Of a stretch of 64,000 nucleotides of DNA, positions 22,470-35,159 are shown in pieces (positions within the stretch are counted from its first letter, which is position 1; each line of letters opens with the position of its first letter). Under the pieces are notes generated by a model, which had not been told where the DNA came from, did no database searches, and saw only the letters and a program-made list of their open reading frames with translations. Origin of the DNA: Chiua virens (taxonomy: Eukaryota > Basidiomycota > Agaricomycetes > Boletales > Boletaceae). Made by a program: the position numbers and the translations under genes. The stretch is taken from the NCBI GenBank assembly GCA_019787685.1, contig JAHNUO010000047.1:62001-126000 (forward strand), read 5' to 3'.

Positions 22470-23084
22470 ACCATCCTCACGTTTGAACACAACAGGCCTG
22501 ACATCTTTCCCAAATCAGTAACCAGGAACTGCTGAAAATACCACTTACTCTGAGCACTCATGAGCGATATGGCCCAGAGAGATGTCATTTAAGACGGAAG
22601 CAAAGAAGCATAGTACAACAGACATCATGTTGCCGGAGTAGTCCCCGTAGTGAAAGTCAACCTTACTACAAGTTAGACTCGTGACCAGTCGTCTAAAAGA
22701 GGCAACTGCGTAAGCCGTCGATAGACAGCTACCAGTCGTGACGCGCGACGTGTCCGTATTTCCTGTTTTGGATCACCGGCACCCCAAAAAAACCAGGACT
22801 TTTGTCAAAACGGTTACCCTGAGTACTTGTCTTCTTCCTGCTAGCAATGCAAGTATGCGACAAGCCCACTACTCTCTCATCTGATCACTTTGCCCTCTTG
22901 TCTAGTCAACTATTGCAAATCTCCAACCTCAACCTAGTATGCTCTCATTCACCTTATGGCATGTTGAAAGGCATACAGCAGAACTGACGACATCAGCAGT
23001 CCTAGCCGTAGTATCCTTGTTGGGACATGTCAAGGAACGCGATGAATGGGATGGACTTGGAAAAGCGACGAGGAACTTCAGGCA
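22470..23084. other. Intergenic, nothing recognised
   Basis: No coding signal beyond short shadow frames. Confidence 0.4.
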
Positions 23085-23170
23085 GTCTTACCTTTTATAT
23101 CCAAACTAAATGGGCAACCCGCTTTGGTTTGGATATAAAAGGCAATTTCTGCCTGGCTCCGAGCTAACTG
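23085..23170. repeat. Hairpin repeat (MITE-like), copy 2
   Basis: 'taccttttatatccaaac' faces 'gtttggatataaaaggca' across ~20 nt, giving a near-perfect 16-18 bp stem, followed by 'ggctccgagctaactgcc'. Same layout as 14485-14600. Confidence 0.5.
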
Positions 23171-23289
23171 CCAAGGTTTTATGAGATGCAAGCCCTAGGT
23201 ATGTAGGACAACTATGCCAGGCGTAATTGATGTTGGGCTAATGGTTTCTAACAGCCTCAGTACCAATGGTTGAATCATGAGGAGGCAGT

Positions 23290-23790
23290 AGTAGGGAACT
23301 GCGCGGGTACGGGTTGCACTCTTGTGACCCGTGCCCGTACCCATGGCCGGTGCATGGGTACAGCTACAGGTATGTAAGTTCTCACCTTGCCCGACAATGA
23401 CAATAACAATGACAATGACAACGCGATAACCATTATAATGTGGTTGTCGTGTTGTCATTGTTGCCCTCATTGTTGCTGTTGCCATTGCTGTTGCCTTGCC
23501 TTGCCTCTCCTCTCCTCTCCTCGCCCTTCCCTCGCCTGACGACGACAATGACACGATAACCGCATTATCGCGGTTGTCGCGTCATCATCGCCTTCTCCCC
23601 TTGTCTCGCCGCATCCAGTGATACCCGCAGGTATACCCGTGTGGGGTATGACCTTGGGGTATGTTGGCTGGTACCCATCCATTACCCGGGACCCATTTGC
23701 AGGGGTATTTGGCGGGTACGGGTATGGGTACAGCTGCTGGTACCCAGGGTTTTACCCCTGCAGTTGCCTAGGAGGCAGCAAACTGGCGGG
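23290..23790. repeat. Low-complexity GGGTAC-rich and GACAAT-rich DNA
   Basis: Dense imperfect repeats of GGTACCC/GGGTAYGGG (23300-23370 and 23620-23770) flank runs of GACAAT/ATTGTC (23395-23480, 23540-23600). The two GACAAT blocks face each other as inverted repeats around an internal C/T-rich core. Short open frames here are compositional. Confidence 0.7.
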
Positions 23791-24147
23791 ACCCAAAGCC
23801 TCAAAGGCCTCCTGGAGTAAAAGGCATAAGTCTTTCTTCTCAACAACCTTGACAGGTCATCTTTCGTTGGTGCTGTTTACCAGGTTTGTCCCCCCCTCTG
23901 CAAGGGGATATCAGAGTAGTTGGCGATTGTCTGGGAATTACTAAGGTGGGTTATAACCGCCTGTATTAAAAATTTGGACAGCGCTCTTCTGACAGCACTG
24001 GTGATCATTTCTCAGAGCTGGCTGTACCAGGGCAGGTTAAGTTTGTTGGCCACGTTCTCCCTATGCTTCAGTGGGAGAGTATTTCTCTATCCAGAAAGGC
24101 ATTGATACAGAATCGAGAAGGACTACTTAAGAACAAAAAGTCTACTA

Positions 24148-27100
24148 TTATGGGGATGGCTGCAGACCGTGCCATTCAATCCATTTAACGCCTACCATTT
24201 CATACTTTTCCTGTACAGATTGAGGAACTCCAAGGCTTCCCCTCAGCCTTGCGTAATGCATTTCCCCTGTTTCCTCATTGTGGCCGAAAGCTGAGTTGGC
24301 AGCCCAAGCTAGCTCTGCAGATTCGGAATTGACTTGGTTTTGTTGAAAGGAAAAATACTTTCGCTGCAATGCTTTAGCAAACTGGCGGTGGTAACGTAGG
24401 GAGAATGGAACTTCAAGTTTCTCCTTGAACCATGAATGAAGCGCCTGGGACATTCCTTCAGCTGTCCATGTTTGGCCTGAGGAAACAAATAGACGTGTCT
24501 GATAAAGACTAGCGACCTCTAGGGCACGCTCAGGGGAACCGCTTTGAAACTGAAGAACTGCGGCAAGCTCCACAGGTCTGACTATTTGAAGAAGGGTAGC
24601 GAGGATGAGAGCAAGCTTATAGGGAATGACGCGAATTATGGCCTTGTATATACTGGCAGTGCTCGAGGTCTTGTTGTAGTTGCTTTTGGTGACCAGCGTC
24701 TGAAGATTCTGTGAATAAAAAAGATGACGAGGGGATTCTGGGCTGTTTGAGTGCTGCCACATTTCTTCCTCTGTTCCTCTAGCTGGTGGGGACAACAAAT
24801 GCATTAAAACATAGACAGAGCTCCAAGTGCGAGAGATGTCTTGAAGCCATGTCTGAAGGAGAGTCACATTCCATACAACGTCTCCTGTTTCTTCATCTTT
24901 TTGACAAAGGCCAATTTGGGTAGCCATGCAAAGTCGGTTGAGGAATTCATTGGCCTGCGTAATATCTGCCTCTAAGTCCAGGGGAAAGAGGCTAAAGCCT
25001 TTTGTGTGTTCATCTTGTAAATCCTCTGCAGGTAGTCCAGCCAGTACAACGTCGAGGCCAAGAAAGACCTTCTCTTGTAGATGAGTCAGGCACTCCTCCA
25101 GAGTTTTTTGTACTGCAGCCAGGTAGCTATCAATATAGACTGTATGGTTCCACACACGAACAGCATCGCCTTTCTTGGAATCGGAGAGCCACAGAATGTT
25201 TGCTCGAGCAGGGGTGTTTCGGACCACTCTACTGAGTGACCGAATCCATTCTCGTATAGTGCCAAATGGAGTTGGCTTCAACTCTGAGCACCATTCTCTT
25301 ATGATGGACTCAACGTATCTATGCCATGAAGCAAAGCCATAAGATGATCCAAGCTCCCCAAAAATAAGTTTATTCACTTACTTGGCCCATGTTTGCCCGG
25401 TACTTTTCAAGCCTTTTGTCAGTAGTAGTATTTCCATATCTTCCGCAACGTCTAAGTTGGCCTCTTCCACAGGCTTTGTGTCTTTGTCGTCATCGTCATC
25501 GTCATCATCTTCTGATACAACCTTGGTCAAATCTCCATCTGAGTCTTCTTCATCTAGGTAGTCGCTTTCGCTAGAATTCTCATCCTCGCAGTAGCCTCTC
25601 ATAGAAGAGGCATCCTCCTTCTCAAGCTCTGAATCCTCCTCCTCGTTATTCTTGACATCATCGTGGTCAAAACTTCCCTTTGGTCTCCTCCCTTTGATGC
25701 TGCCCTCCAAGTCTGAACCACAGGGGCTACGATTGCTTAGGCTGCCAGCATCTTCATCAGAAAGTCCCAAGTCCTTTTGACCACCAGTATCAGCATCCGA
25801 CTCCTCTCTATTGTTGTCTTGACAGGCTTTTTTGAACCTTGTATACCCTCGGTTGAGAAAGTCCAGTATGAAAAGTCGGATACAAAATTGTATCCGAACA
25901 GCCAAACAGGTAAGCAATTCTGGGGCATTGAATCCGCCGTCTTTATGAATCGCTCGCAAAGTAGTAAAAATGGCCACCGGATCAGCATATCTGTCCTGAA
26001 AGAGGTCCAATGTGTTGTTTGGGAGATATAGGGCCTCTAAAACATTGTCCAAAGCTTCGCTAGTCTGAGATGGTGGACTCTCGGAGGACAACCTCAGAGC
26101 AGCTTCTAGGTCCTTCAAGGCCTTTTGTAGCTGTTTGGTAATAGGTAGCCTGAACGCCTTGAATTTAGAACCAGTACCAGGCCCTTTTGAGTCTGGTTTT
26201 CCTTTTTCTTCAGCGTACAAGTAACAAATGCCTTTAAGATGGCATCTGAACACAAAGCACAAGAGTCGAACCTCCTCACTTGCGTATGCAATTTGAGTGT
26301 TGTGATGAGGTGCATTAAATCGTTCTATTATGCCAGGCATGCCCCTGGAAATTTCAAACAAAAAATTAGTTGAGTCGGTTGTTAGCCCATTCCCTACTAT
26401 TCTCAAACTTACAACTTTGTCAGCATTAGTTGTTTTCGAACAGTCAGGTCTGTACGAGTTATGCTTTTGCAGATCCTTTGAAAGCGAAACACGGTGACCC
26501 GTTGAAGCTTCTGAAAAATAGAATCCTGGGGGCCAGGATTGGCCGCCGCGGCATATCGGCCTGGAAGTGCGACAAGTTGAATAAGCTCTGTTGGATTGAA
26601 GCTTCTGATGAAATCAAAAGCTCCAACTTGAATGAAAAAGGGCAAAATTGCCTTTTGATGTAGAGAGCGTTGAACAGTAGGGGATTCTGGAAGAAACCTT
26701 CTCAATTGCTGGATCAAAAGAGATGAGGAGCTATTAGCCAAATTGGCCTTTTGCACACTACTGCTAGTAGAAGCAGAAGGCGCATAGTCAGATCTTGTAG
26801 GAAAGAAACAGAATCGACCCCGGTCATGATTAAAGGATTGAACTTGAACTGAAACAAACTCTGGATTTTGCTGTCCGTTGTTCTGATGGCATTTTTTCCA
26901 GTGTCGATTGAATAGCTTCCTTCCAGAATGATTGGTCTTGATCCAGCTATATTCACAACGGCCACATTGGTAGCCATCAACTGGAGGCAGAATATGTTTG
27001 ATCGGGCCGCTTTGATTAGGTAGGGGCCGAATCGCCTTCAATTCTTCATACGTGAGAACTATGTTAGGAAAGATCTTTTGAATTTTCATCAGAAAACTGA

Positions 27101-28575
27101 ATGGAATTGAACAATTGTTTAAAACTGAAGAACTAACCTCAAGGATTCCCTTTACAATGTCTTGAATATGAGATGGACCCCTTTTGTTACCAGAGTGGCG
27201 AAGAGAGTGAATGCGATGGACTGGACGACTTGCAGTGGGGGCTACAGACCATCCATGAGCAGCAATAGCGACTAGTGGAACAGCATAGCAGCATTTTTCT
27301 CCATTGGCTACGTGCTGGCAGACTAGTAGATCGTAGTCTTTCAGATAAACTGATTGGATAGCATTTAATGCTGGGTGGCTGATCAGCTTGTTGGTTGCAG
27401 GAGTGAGGGTGAGATCGGGAGGAAGCTGGAACATGAGAGCATTGTCTTCTTGTCTTAGAAAGGGGAAATAGAGATAGATCAATCAATTAGTTTATTAAAA
27501 ACTAGTACAACAGTACATACCCTCCTTCAGGAAAAAGGGGTCGGTTAGAAGTTCTTCCTTTGATATTGAAAGGGTCAACACCCAAATCTTGCAACTGTCG
27601 GAGTGTTTCTGCTGGCAAAAGACCTCTGGCATGTATTTCACTGCCATTTTCCTTTGAAGGCAGAGGGGGGACCAAGATGTAGTCCATAACCCATCGGATT
27701 TTCTTCTGGGGTGGTTCAGCCATCATGCTGCTACTCGTATCTGTTAGATCAGATTCATCTGATAACTCTTGCTCAAGTTCTTCAAGTTCTTCGTTCTTGT
27801 CCTTGTCCTTGTCTTTACCCTTACCCCTACCCTCATCCCAATCAGAGGTAAGATAGCTATCCTGAGCTTTTGGACTCTCTTCTAGAGTAAGGGAAATAGA
27901 AAGGTCTATTTGAAATGCTAGGAGCTCCCAGTTTATCTTTAAACAAAAGAAAATGGACTGTACCTTTGATTATCTCTTCTATCTCTTCCTGGACATCTTG
28001 AACAACTTTTTCACTCATCTCTTGTTCAAAGCTGTCACATAATTCTACATCTTCTTGTGGCTTGAGCTCCTCCAAGTCATCTTCAAGATCTATCCCATCA
28101 AAAGTGGTCTGTGCTGCCACAGAGATCGTAGATGGTATAGGTTTTTCTATAGGATCAAAAGAGTTAGAACATTTCAAACTACAAGACATTTTCTGATGCT
28201 AATTGCATGATGCTTACTCATTCCCAGAGACTGAAATATGACCTTTTTGATATTGGCGATCACTGGCTTCTCTAAAGAGGTGGTTTCATTTTCAATGCTT
28301 TTTAGAATATTAATAAATTTTAAGTATGGGCATGAAAGTGATGCTAATGTCTTGGACTTACATATATGCTATTGGCTCTTCATTATACATGCCGCACACG
28401 GTGGTAAAGATCTTGAAGGGAGAACCCTTGACAAGACCCTCTTGAGCAGCATTGATCATATGCTCAGCAAAGGTAAAATTGCTACCCAAAGAGCTTAAAG
28501 GATATATGACTTGAATAAGAAAAAGACTTACGGAAAGACAATTTGTAATGCCTGAAGTTCTTTGTCTAAATCCAT
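24148..28575 (-). CDS. Large spliced gene with OrsD-like C2H2 zinc finger
   Basis: Five exons from about 28146 down to 24148 join in phase through introns at about 27882-27963, 27454-27520, 26345-26412 and 25319-25381, giving some 1,240 codons without a stop; one to three small exons upstream (possible start at 28575) are less certain. Features in order: acidic N-terminus (Glu/Asp-rich), a Lys/Asp run, then a module with YLKDYDLLVCQHV and the finger CGRCEYSWIKTNHSGRKLFNRHWKKCH-type spacing (C-x2-C-x13-17-H-x4-H), as in OrsD-like proteins; a helical region; a strongly acidic Asp/Glu tract (~25440-25790); and a C-terminal region with RPVELAAVLQF and a SLRYHRQFAKALQRKY helix. Similar architectures in fungi occur next to RecQ/Pif1-like helicases, but no helicase is present here. 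Function unknown; it is the only large intact gene between 1 and 40 kb. Confidence 0.62.
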
Positions 28576-28679
28576 GGTGATTTTTGGTCTTGGATGGATA
28601 TGACAGAAAGGAAGAACAGATTTGTTGGACTTTACGTTCAAAATACGGTAATACAGCTACCATCTTACATAATCAAACT

Positions 28680-29830
28680 TTACTATAAAACCACCCAAAT
28701 TAGTACTAACTATATATAATAAATATTATTCAATAGATAAGTGTAGCTAGTTTACCAATCACTAGGTATTTATTATTCAATAAGCTTGATAAATCAAGTT
28801 GACATTGTCAAATCCTATAGCCACTTGATGGCTACTTTTGTGGCCATACTACCACTTCATTTTGATACTACAGACACTATTCAAGTTCCACTTACTGTTA
28901 AAGAAAAGTAGCACTTCATCACTTTCTACTTACAAACCTTCCTTCTTTTCTTGATAGCATTCTCTCCTTGGTATTTTTCCTGTCATTTGTTCTTCTCCTA
29001 ACTCTTAGTCTTCTACTTGGGAGCCCTTTGACCAATCCAACCCTTTCTAATACCCTTTATTGTATTGATAGTCATTCTTCTTGTTGGGATTCTTCTCAAC
29101 CTTTCTACTCAATCTTTTATTAAAAGCCATTCTTTTTCTGACATATTTTAGACTCCTTGCCTTTTTTCTTTCTATTGTAGCCAACTTCTAGACCATTAAA
29201 AGCTCTCTCTTTTAATAGGAATTTTTAAAAAACTCATATTCAGAGCCTTTTCATTCCATCTTACATTTAATTTAGATCTCATATGTTACAACTTATTTCT
29301 TTTCTTGTCTTTGCCTCTATGTTTGCATTTTTATTTTATTAGGAAAACATCACTTTTCCTACAATATGTTTTTACATGCCATATGAGCAGTCAAGTGAAA
29401 ATAGTTAGGGCCAATATATCAAGGACATATGTTTAATAGTAAAAATATACAGTAAATAAACAGCTTTGGCCAGTTAGGTACATAAGTCTATAGTCATTCT
29501 GGTACTTCCAGAAGCAGAAGCCTTGGAAGCGTGGGAACTACACAGAACAGTCAGAACAGTTTTATACATATTCCAACAGAAGGTGGCTTTCCATTGGTGT
29601 CTATCTTTAATTAGTCATGTTGCAACAGCGTGAGGCACGAACAGTCACAACATAAGATCTTCAGACAAGTGAGTGAGGAGCTCCCATGCTTCTCTATTCA
29701 GAGCTACTCACACCGGCTGTGCGCTTGAGTCCAGCTCCCCCTCGAGCTTCGTCACATCTTGCTTCGCACTAAGTAGTTCACATTCCTTAGATCCCTCGTT
29801 CTTTAGTTGCTACTTTTACCACAATTAGTC
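28680..29830. other. AT-rich non-coding DNA
   Basis: A clear drop in GC, with pyrimidine-rich runs at 28920-29340. No open frame of note. It may be the promoter side of the OrsD-like gene plus decayed repeats. Confidence 0.6.
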
Positions 29831-29959
29831 ACTCCCTTTAACTATGGACCAGCAACCTGAACCCATGCCGGACTTCACAGTGGAGAATGTGCATCCATTG
29901 TGAGAGGCCCTCATCCTCGCCTTTGGCTGGGATGAGGAATGAGTTATCAGGCACTTGCA

Positions 29960-30590
29960 GGACATGTGGCAGTGTAGGGAATAGGTATTCCCTGTGCTTG
30001 CATAGCATGTTTCCACACCCTGTTGTCACCCAATCCCGATCCTGATCTGTCTGCTTGTGCGAACTCATCCGGATTACTGTATCCACACACATTTTGCCTC
30101 GGACTCTTTTATTTTATTTTTGATGCTCCTTATTCGTACTTAGCATTGGCTAGACCATGTCACACAGCCCTTGCAGGGACATTCGGGTGCCTCTCGAACT
30201 TTATACCATATGAAAACCTTCTTTTTTATTATTATCCTTACTTAGGACAAGTCTGAGGGTATTCCTGAGGACTATAAATTCACTGTATTGACAAAATACA
30301 GTAGCTTTTGCCCGTGCGCATCTGTCTCACATCATTTTCAATCGATGTTCGTTTTCTCTCGCTCTCCTCGTGTTTTATCAATCCGGATTCGGACTGCTGT
30401 GTCCGCCTTTCCATCCGTTTTGATCCAGATTCACCCTGGATTCATCTAGGACTACTCAAAAACCATTATTCGTCGTTCACCAACTCAGTGTTGTCCCTGG
30501 GTCGAACAGAATCGCATTCCTTCACCCTCTTTCTATTTCTTTTAATCCCCCTAAGTATTGCACTACAGCTGGGATTTATTACCTTCAGCG
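29960..30590 (+). repeat. Leading terminal repeat of the DIRS-like element
   Basis: Matches 36717-37375 in reverse complement over most of its length, from the 'gggaataggtattccct' palindrome region to 'cttcagcg' at 30590. It includes a CT-rich promoter-like part and a CT-rich leader just before the gag frame. Confidence 0.75.
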
Positions 30591-31280
30591 GCAAGCTCAC
30601 CCAGAGCAGGAGCAACCTGCAGACCTGCTGCGACCACCACAACCAGCAGGAGAGCAGGCTCAAGCAGTTCAAGTCCCAGAGGATGAACCAAGGGCAGCAG
30701 CCAAAGCCACACAGAACAAGAAGAAGACCATAGCAGACTTTGACAAAGACCTGCCCCCACCCAGCTTTGTCCCTACTAGACCTTCACAGTACACCCTCAG
30801 CAAACTCCAAGCATTCGAATACGTGGAACTCTGGTACTTCACCAAGGAAGGCTGCTTTGAGGCTCTGAAGCAAGCACGCTCACAGCCAGAAGACACTTAT
30901 GGTCTACTCTTGACAGAAAACATTCTCACTTTGCGTCCAGTCGCGTCAGTCAAGGCGTCCAAAAATGCCAAATCCAATCATGAACTATCCCTCACAGAAG
31001 GAAGCAGGCTGGCCGGAGAAGCACATCAATGTGCTGTTCAAATTCTTTTGGAACCTTGAATCTTACCCATACCGCACAATCACAAGGCATAGAGACCACA
31101 TCCTCACTACCTACACAGCAAAAATCAGATGCTTATGGCACGACAAGCTCAAACTATCAGTCAATCCAGACTCAGCTAGTGTATTCAACATAGTGCTCAT
31201 CAACGACCACTTGCTGCAACAAGTAGTGACTGAGGTGAACAATACCATGCTTGGGAAGGTTAGTCCTGTTCTCCTGTGCC
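30563..31280 (+). pseudogene. DIRS-like gag region
   Basis: Frame pieces 30563-31059 and 30965-31288 resemble the protein that precedes the RT in mushroom DIRS-like elements: a Gln/Pro/Ala-rich start, then KLQAFEYVELWYFTKEGC, a SVKASKNAKSNHEL stretch, and after a frame change WPEKHINVLFKFFWNLESY. It would act as a nucleocapsid-type protein. The shift near 31010 breaks it. Confidence 0.55.
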
Positions 31281-31569
31281 CAATGTGAAGCAAGCACTAA
31301 GACAAATGCGTTTCATTCACTTGCATGCTCGATTACGCACGCTGCTCTTACCTCACATGCTTGCTTCACATGGCCCATGTTCTAACGGATGCCCCTTGAC
31401 TAGGTGGCCTGTACAGGTTGAAAATCTCATGTTCGCACAGGCATCCCCAACATCGGGCCAGAGGCGCTCACACTACACGCAATTGGCATGCATCGACTCA
31501 GTATGAGATCACTGCTGCAACTCCAGATCCCTCTCTCCCCCCCAGCAGCGATTTTGCAGCTCTAATGGG

Positions 31570-31929
31570 TTGAGCAGAGATGTCCTGTGTCCTTCCTCAG
31601 ACATGAAGCCCCCCCAAAAGCACTCAACACGAGGAAGTGGACGTCCCAAATTGATCTGCCCCTCCTGTCTCAGAAGGGGCCCACATGACTACTACAACTG
31701 CATGGTCGAATTCCTCTGGGACAATTTCCCAGCACATGCCAGATGCATGCCAGAAGGCCACCTCATTGACCCGAGCAGGCTCATCCTGTGTAATGATTGG
31801 AAAAAGTCCCAAGGTTGCTCGCGACCTCACAACAATGCCAAGCATGCATGTTCAGGCTGTGGAAACTTCTCGCACGGCGCTCAATTATGCCCTAAAGCAC
31901 AGCCACGAGAGGGCGACAACACCATATAA
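31570..31929 (+). pseudogene. Zinc-knuckle portion of DIRS-like gag
   Basis: A 119-codon frame with two metal-binding clusters: CPSCLRRGPHDYYNC and a canonical knuckle C-x2-C-x4-H-x4-C (CSGCGNFSHGAQLC). This type binds the RNA genome. It lies in frame order between the gag region and the reverse transcriptase but is separated from both by stops. Confidence 0.55.
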
Positions 31930-31987
31930 TCCACAAGCATGGCAAGCCTTTCTTACAAAGGCAAGGCTGCTATCATGATACCTGACC

Positions 31988-32920
31988 ATGGTCAAAGGCT
32001 TAGCCCATGGCTTTCATGCTTCAGTCCTAGCCTTGTCTATAACATATGCCCCCCCCAATCACCCCTCCACCCTACAATACAAAGACATTTTTAATGACAT
32101 TTTGGACAAAGAGTTTGCGAAAAAGCAGTACATAGGTCCCCTCACTCTACTGGAGGTGCACCAGGTCGTTGGGCACTTTCAAACCTCATCTCTCTCCCTG
32201 ATACCCAAGCCAGGTAAACCTGGAAAATATTGCATGATTCAAGACTTGTCACATCTGAGAAGTTCAGGTCCAATGCAGGTCAAATCCATTAATGCAGCCA
32301 TGTCACTGGATGTACTTTTCCCATAGTAGCTTTACTCCTTGCTTCCCTATCACCAGGATCTCAAGGTGCCGTCAGAGATGTAGCTGAGGCTTACCGTACT
32401 GTCCCTGTACACCCATCACAGTGGCATGGTCTAGTAGTCTGCTTATCAGAATCACACTTCACTATTGACACTGCACTTTGTTTTGGTTTCACCCCTTCAG
32501 CAGGCATCTATGGCAACCTTGCCAGTGCAGGAGCAGATATCATGCATTTTTTAGGCATGGGACCGATCCTGCGATGGGTGGATGATCACCTTTTCCTGTG
32601 CATCCCACAGATGCATCTGCATGAATACAACAATGTACGACTTAAAACAGCAGAACAAATTGCAGTTCACAATGGGCCATCAGTACAGGGTGGTCGTTTC
32701 TGGTTCAAAGGGAAACAGTTACCAGATGGTTCACACAAGGAGTATGATGAAGATTGTACTTTCCCTTTGTGAGATCTCATCTCTGCAAGGAACAGTGAGC
32801 ACACTGACCCAGAAAACCCCTTCATGTATGATTTACTGGACATTGACCACATTTTCTTTCTCATCAACCCCAACCTTCATTGGCTTTACATGGGATCTTG
32901 AGAACCACAGTTAGACTAGC
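31988..32920 (+). pseudogene. DIRS-like reverse transcriptase
   Basis: 31988-32326 has the N-terminal fingers (VVGHFQTSSLSLIPKPGKPG, cut). After stops near 32326 the palm follows in frame: GAVRDVAEAYRTVPVHPSQW, then SAGIYGNLASAGADIM, and the active-site VDD in RWVDDHLF at ~32571-32594. It lies before an FIGFTWDLEN segment. The aspartates of the catalytic site are retained, but a stop at 32770 and frame changes interrupt the thumb. Confidence 0.75.
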
Positions 32921-33106
32921 GGAATCCAAGCAGGTCAAGTATTTAGCAGCCCTGCAGGACTGGACTTCTAAGTGTGCTCACACACTCCACAAGGTCCAGA
33001 AGTTACTCAGCAAGCTTGTACACACGTCACAAATATTCCCAGAAGGGTGACTGCATCTCACCAACCTAGAAGCAATGCTTGCAACCTTCGTGGTGTCAAA
33101 ATCTAA

Positions 33107-33478
33107 GTAAGGGCAGGATATGCCCACTCAGTCACTGCCCAAGGTGGTAGCAAATGACTGATGTATTTACCTAAGTAAGGGTAGGATATGCCCACTACAT
33201 GAATGAGTAAGGTAATAACAATGCAATGATTAGAGACTCACCTCAGCCACTGCCCAAGATGGTAGCAAATGACTGAGGAGTGAAAAAGATGAAGGTTTGA
33301 ATAAATACCTATGGGTGGAGCTATGCTTGAATAAGATAGAGAAATCTAAACCTAAAATAAGTGAGTCCGAAAGGAGAAGAACTAAAGGAATAGAAAGTCT
33401 GGGTGCGCACGTCAACTCTGAGTGTCTCTGGAGTACCCCAGAGATAGACTTGTGCAAGTAGGGTACACTTACTCCTCA
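33107..33478. mobile_element. Inserted repeat inside the RNase H region
   Basis: About 370 bp separates the RT thumb from the RNase H domain and does not fit the coding pattern. It begins with a duplicated ~65-bp block ('aagtaagggcaggatatgcccact', cut; again at ~33173), contains a third related piece at ~33240-33280, and ends near a 'ctggagtaccccagag' palindrome. It could be an LTR or MITE; no clear target duplication was found. Confidence 0.5.
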
Positions 33479-34141
33479 GAGTTGCTTAGGAGCGACTGGA
33501 ACAAACCCTTTGTCCCACGCACCCCTTCTAAAAGCACTCAAGACGACATGTACTGGTGGGAAACTTGCCTGGCAACACAAGCCCCTCCTGCTCCCATCCC
33601 AATTCATCAAACCTGTATCTCTATCAATCTGCATGCCTTCTCAGATGCCAGCTCATCCATCAGAATTAGAATCACCATTCAAAACAGGTGGCAGGCATGG
33701 ACACTATGTAACGGCTGGAACCAGGATGGCCATGATATTGGCTGGGCAGAGGCAGTCGGCTTTGAGCTCCTCACCCACACTCTTCTCCACTTCATTCACC
33801 CCCACAGTACCATTCTCATATATGGGGACAACCAGGGCATGGTTGAAGCCTGGCAGTGAGGCTGCAGTAGGAACAAGCAGGTCAACAGCATTTTCAAGTG
33901 GCTTATACTGGAGCTCATACACCGAGATTGCTACATCATCATGCAGTATGTGCCCAGCAGTGGAAACCTAGCTGACCCTCTTTCACGCAGCATTTACCCC
34001 TCCCTCGATTTACTTCTCCCCTCCATCGACATCCCAAGTGACCTTACCCCACACCTCCATGACCCACCCTGCCTCATAAACACCATCCATCCAAAAGCTT
34101 TCAAATCCCCAGGCATGCCCACAACCTGGAAGCACTTCTAG
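33479..34141 (+). pseudogene. DIRS-like RNase H
   Basis: Residues LHAFSDASSS (first Asp), DIGWAEAVGFELL (Glu) and ILIYGDNQGMVEAW (second Asp) give the RNase H core in the order and spacing of the retroelement family; after a frame change near 33858, MQYVPSSGNLADPLSR follows (HxxG/N-AD motif). It degrades the RNA strand during replication. Two frames are used, so the copy is inactive. Confidence 0.7.
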
Positions 34142-34389
34142 TGAAGCGACATGCACCACCTTGCTAGCGTGAGCCCTCACAGAGCAAAGAGCACCACCAC
34201 CAGCCCTGACCAGCCCTGGGACCCCCACCATCTAATTCCACAACTGGTGATGGTGAGTCCCCACAAGCATGGGGCATGTAGCCTCTTTCCTCCACTCTCT
34301 GTCCATACTGCACAGCCAAGGACCACCTCCTAATGTGGAAACCACTTTGTATGTGCACACTCCAACATCCACTGCAGCCCGAGGATACT

Positions 34390-35140
34390 CAACACCTATT
34401 TCAGCATAATTCCGTATGCTTGGGCCGACTCCACGAAGGAGACATACAGCTCAGGACTTCTCGCATTCCATACTTTCTGCGACTTTAAATCCATTCTGGA
34501 AGAGGAGTGAGCACCGGTGGCAGCGGATGTAATGTCTGCATTCATCGTGCAGTTAGCCGGGACTTATGCCCCTTCCACCGTCGTCAACTACATCAACACA
34601 ATCCAAGCATGGCATGACATCCATGGGCTCCTATGGGACATCAACAAGAAAGAAACCAACCTTCTTTACAAAGCTGCCCACAACCTTGTCCCACCATCCT
34701 CCAAGTGTCCTCCGTGTGAACCATACACCCTAGCAACCATAGCAGCTATACGGGCACAGTTAGACCTATCCACACCCCTGCATGCAGCTGTTTTCACCTG
34801 TCTCACCACCATCTTCTTTGCTGCTGCACACACCAGCAAATTCACAGTTCCCATGCTGAAATCCTTCAATCCAACCAAACATATCTCATGCGCAAAGGTC
34901 TCCACAGACCAGGATTGACAGGGCCTTACAGTGACTTGCTTCACCCTTCCATCAACGAAAAAAGCACCCACTGGCAAAGAAGTCAACTGGGCCAAGCAGG
35001 AACCCCCTCATGACCCAGAAGAAGCGCTCCGCAATCATTTCTGGGTGAACAACACACCAGATTCTGAATTCCAAGTATTCCGAAGGGAGAGCAACCTTGG
35101 CTTTGGTAGCTGCAGCCACAAGGGCAGTAGCATTGGTGAG
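34390..35140 (+). pseudogene. Tyrosine recombinase, N-terminal part
   Basis: The frame 34517-34918 reads as a SAM-like core-binding domain (FIVQLAGTYAPSTVVNYINT, 20 shown) followed by the start of the catalytic domain (LHAAVFTCLTTIFFAAAHTS, KFTVPML), where the first catalytic Arg position of relatives is not kept (HTSKF). After TGA at 34916 the frame goes on to WAKQEPPHDPEEALRNHFWV. The HxxR and Tyr motifs are missing because the sequence ends at ~35140. In DIRS elements it inserts the circular DNA without target duplication. Confidence 0.65.
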
Positions 35141-35159
35141 CTTCTATAGTAGAGTGGTC

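Larger units (their letters stand above)
29960..35145 (+). mobile_element. DIRS-like tyrosine-recombinase retrotransposon remnant
   Basis: One orientation carries, in order, a leading non-coding repeat (29960-30590), a gag-like region, a zinc knuckle, reverse transcriptase, RNase H and the N-terminal part of a tyrosine recombinase: the DIRS order. No DDE integrase or protease is present. An inverted copy of the leading repeat lies at 36717-37375, which fits the inverted terminal repeats of DIRS elements or a separate fragment. Coding parts are broken by stops and frame changes, and ~370 bp of foreign repeat sits in the RNase H region. The recombinase is cut before its catalytic C-terminus at ~35140, where antisense Gypsy sequence begins. 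Confidence 0.75.

Noticed and set aside
23618..23944. Gly/Tyr-rich open frame
   Set aside because: It is produced by the GGGTAC low-complexity repeats.
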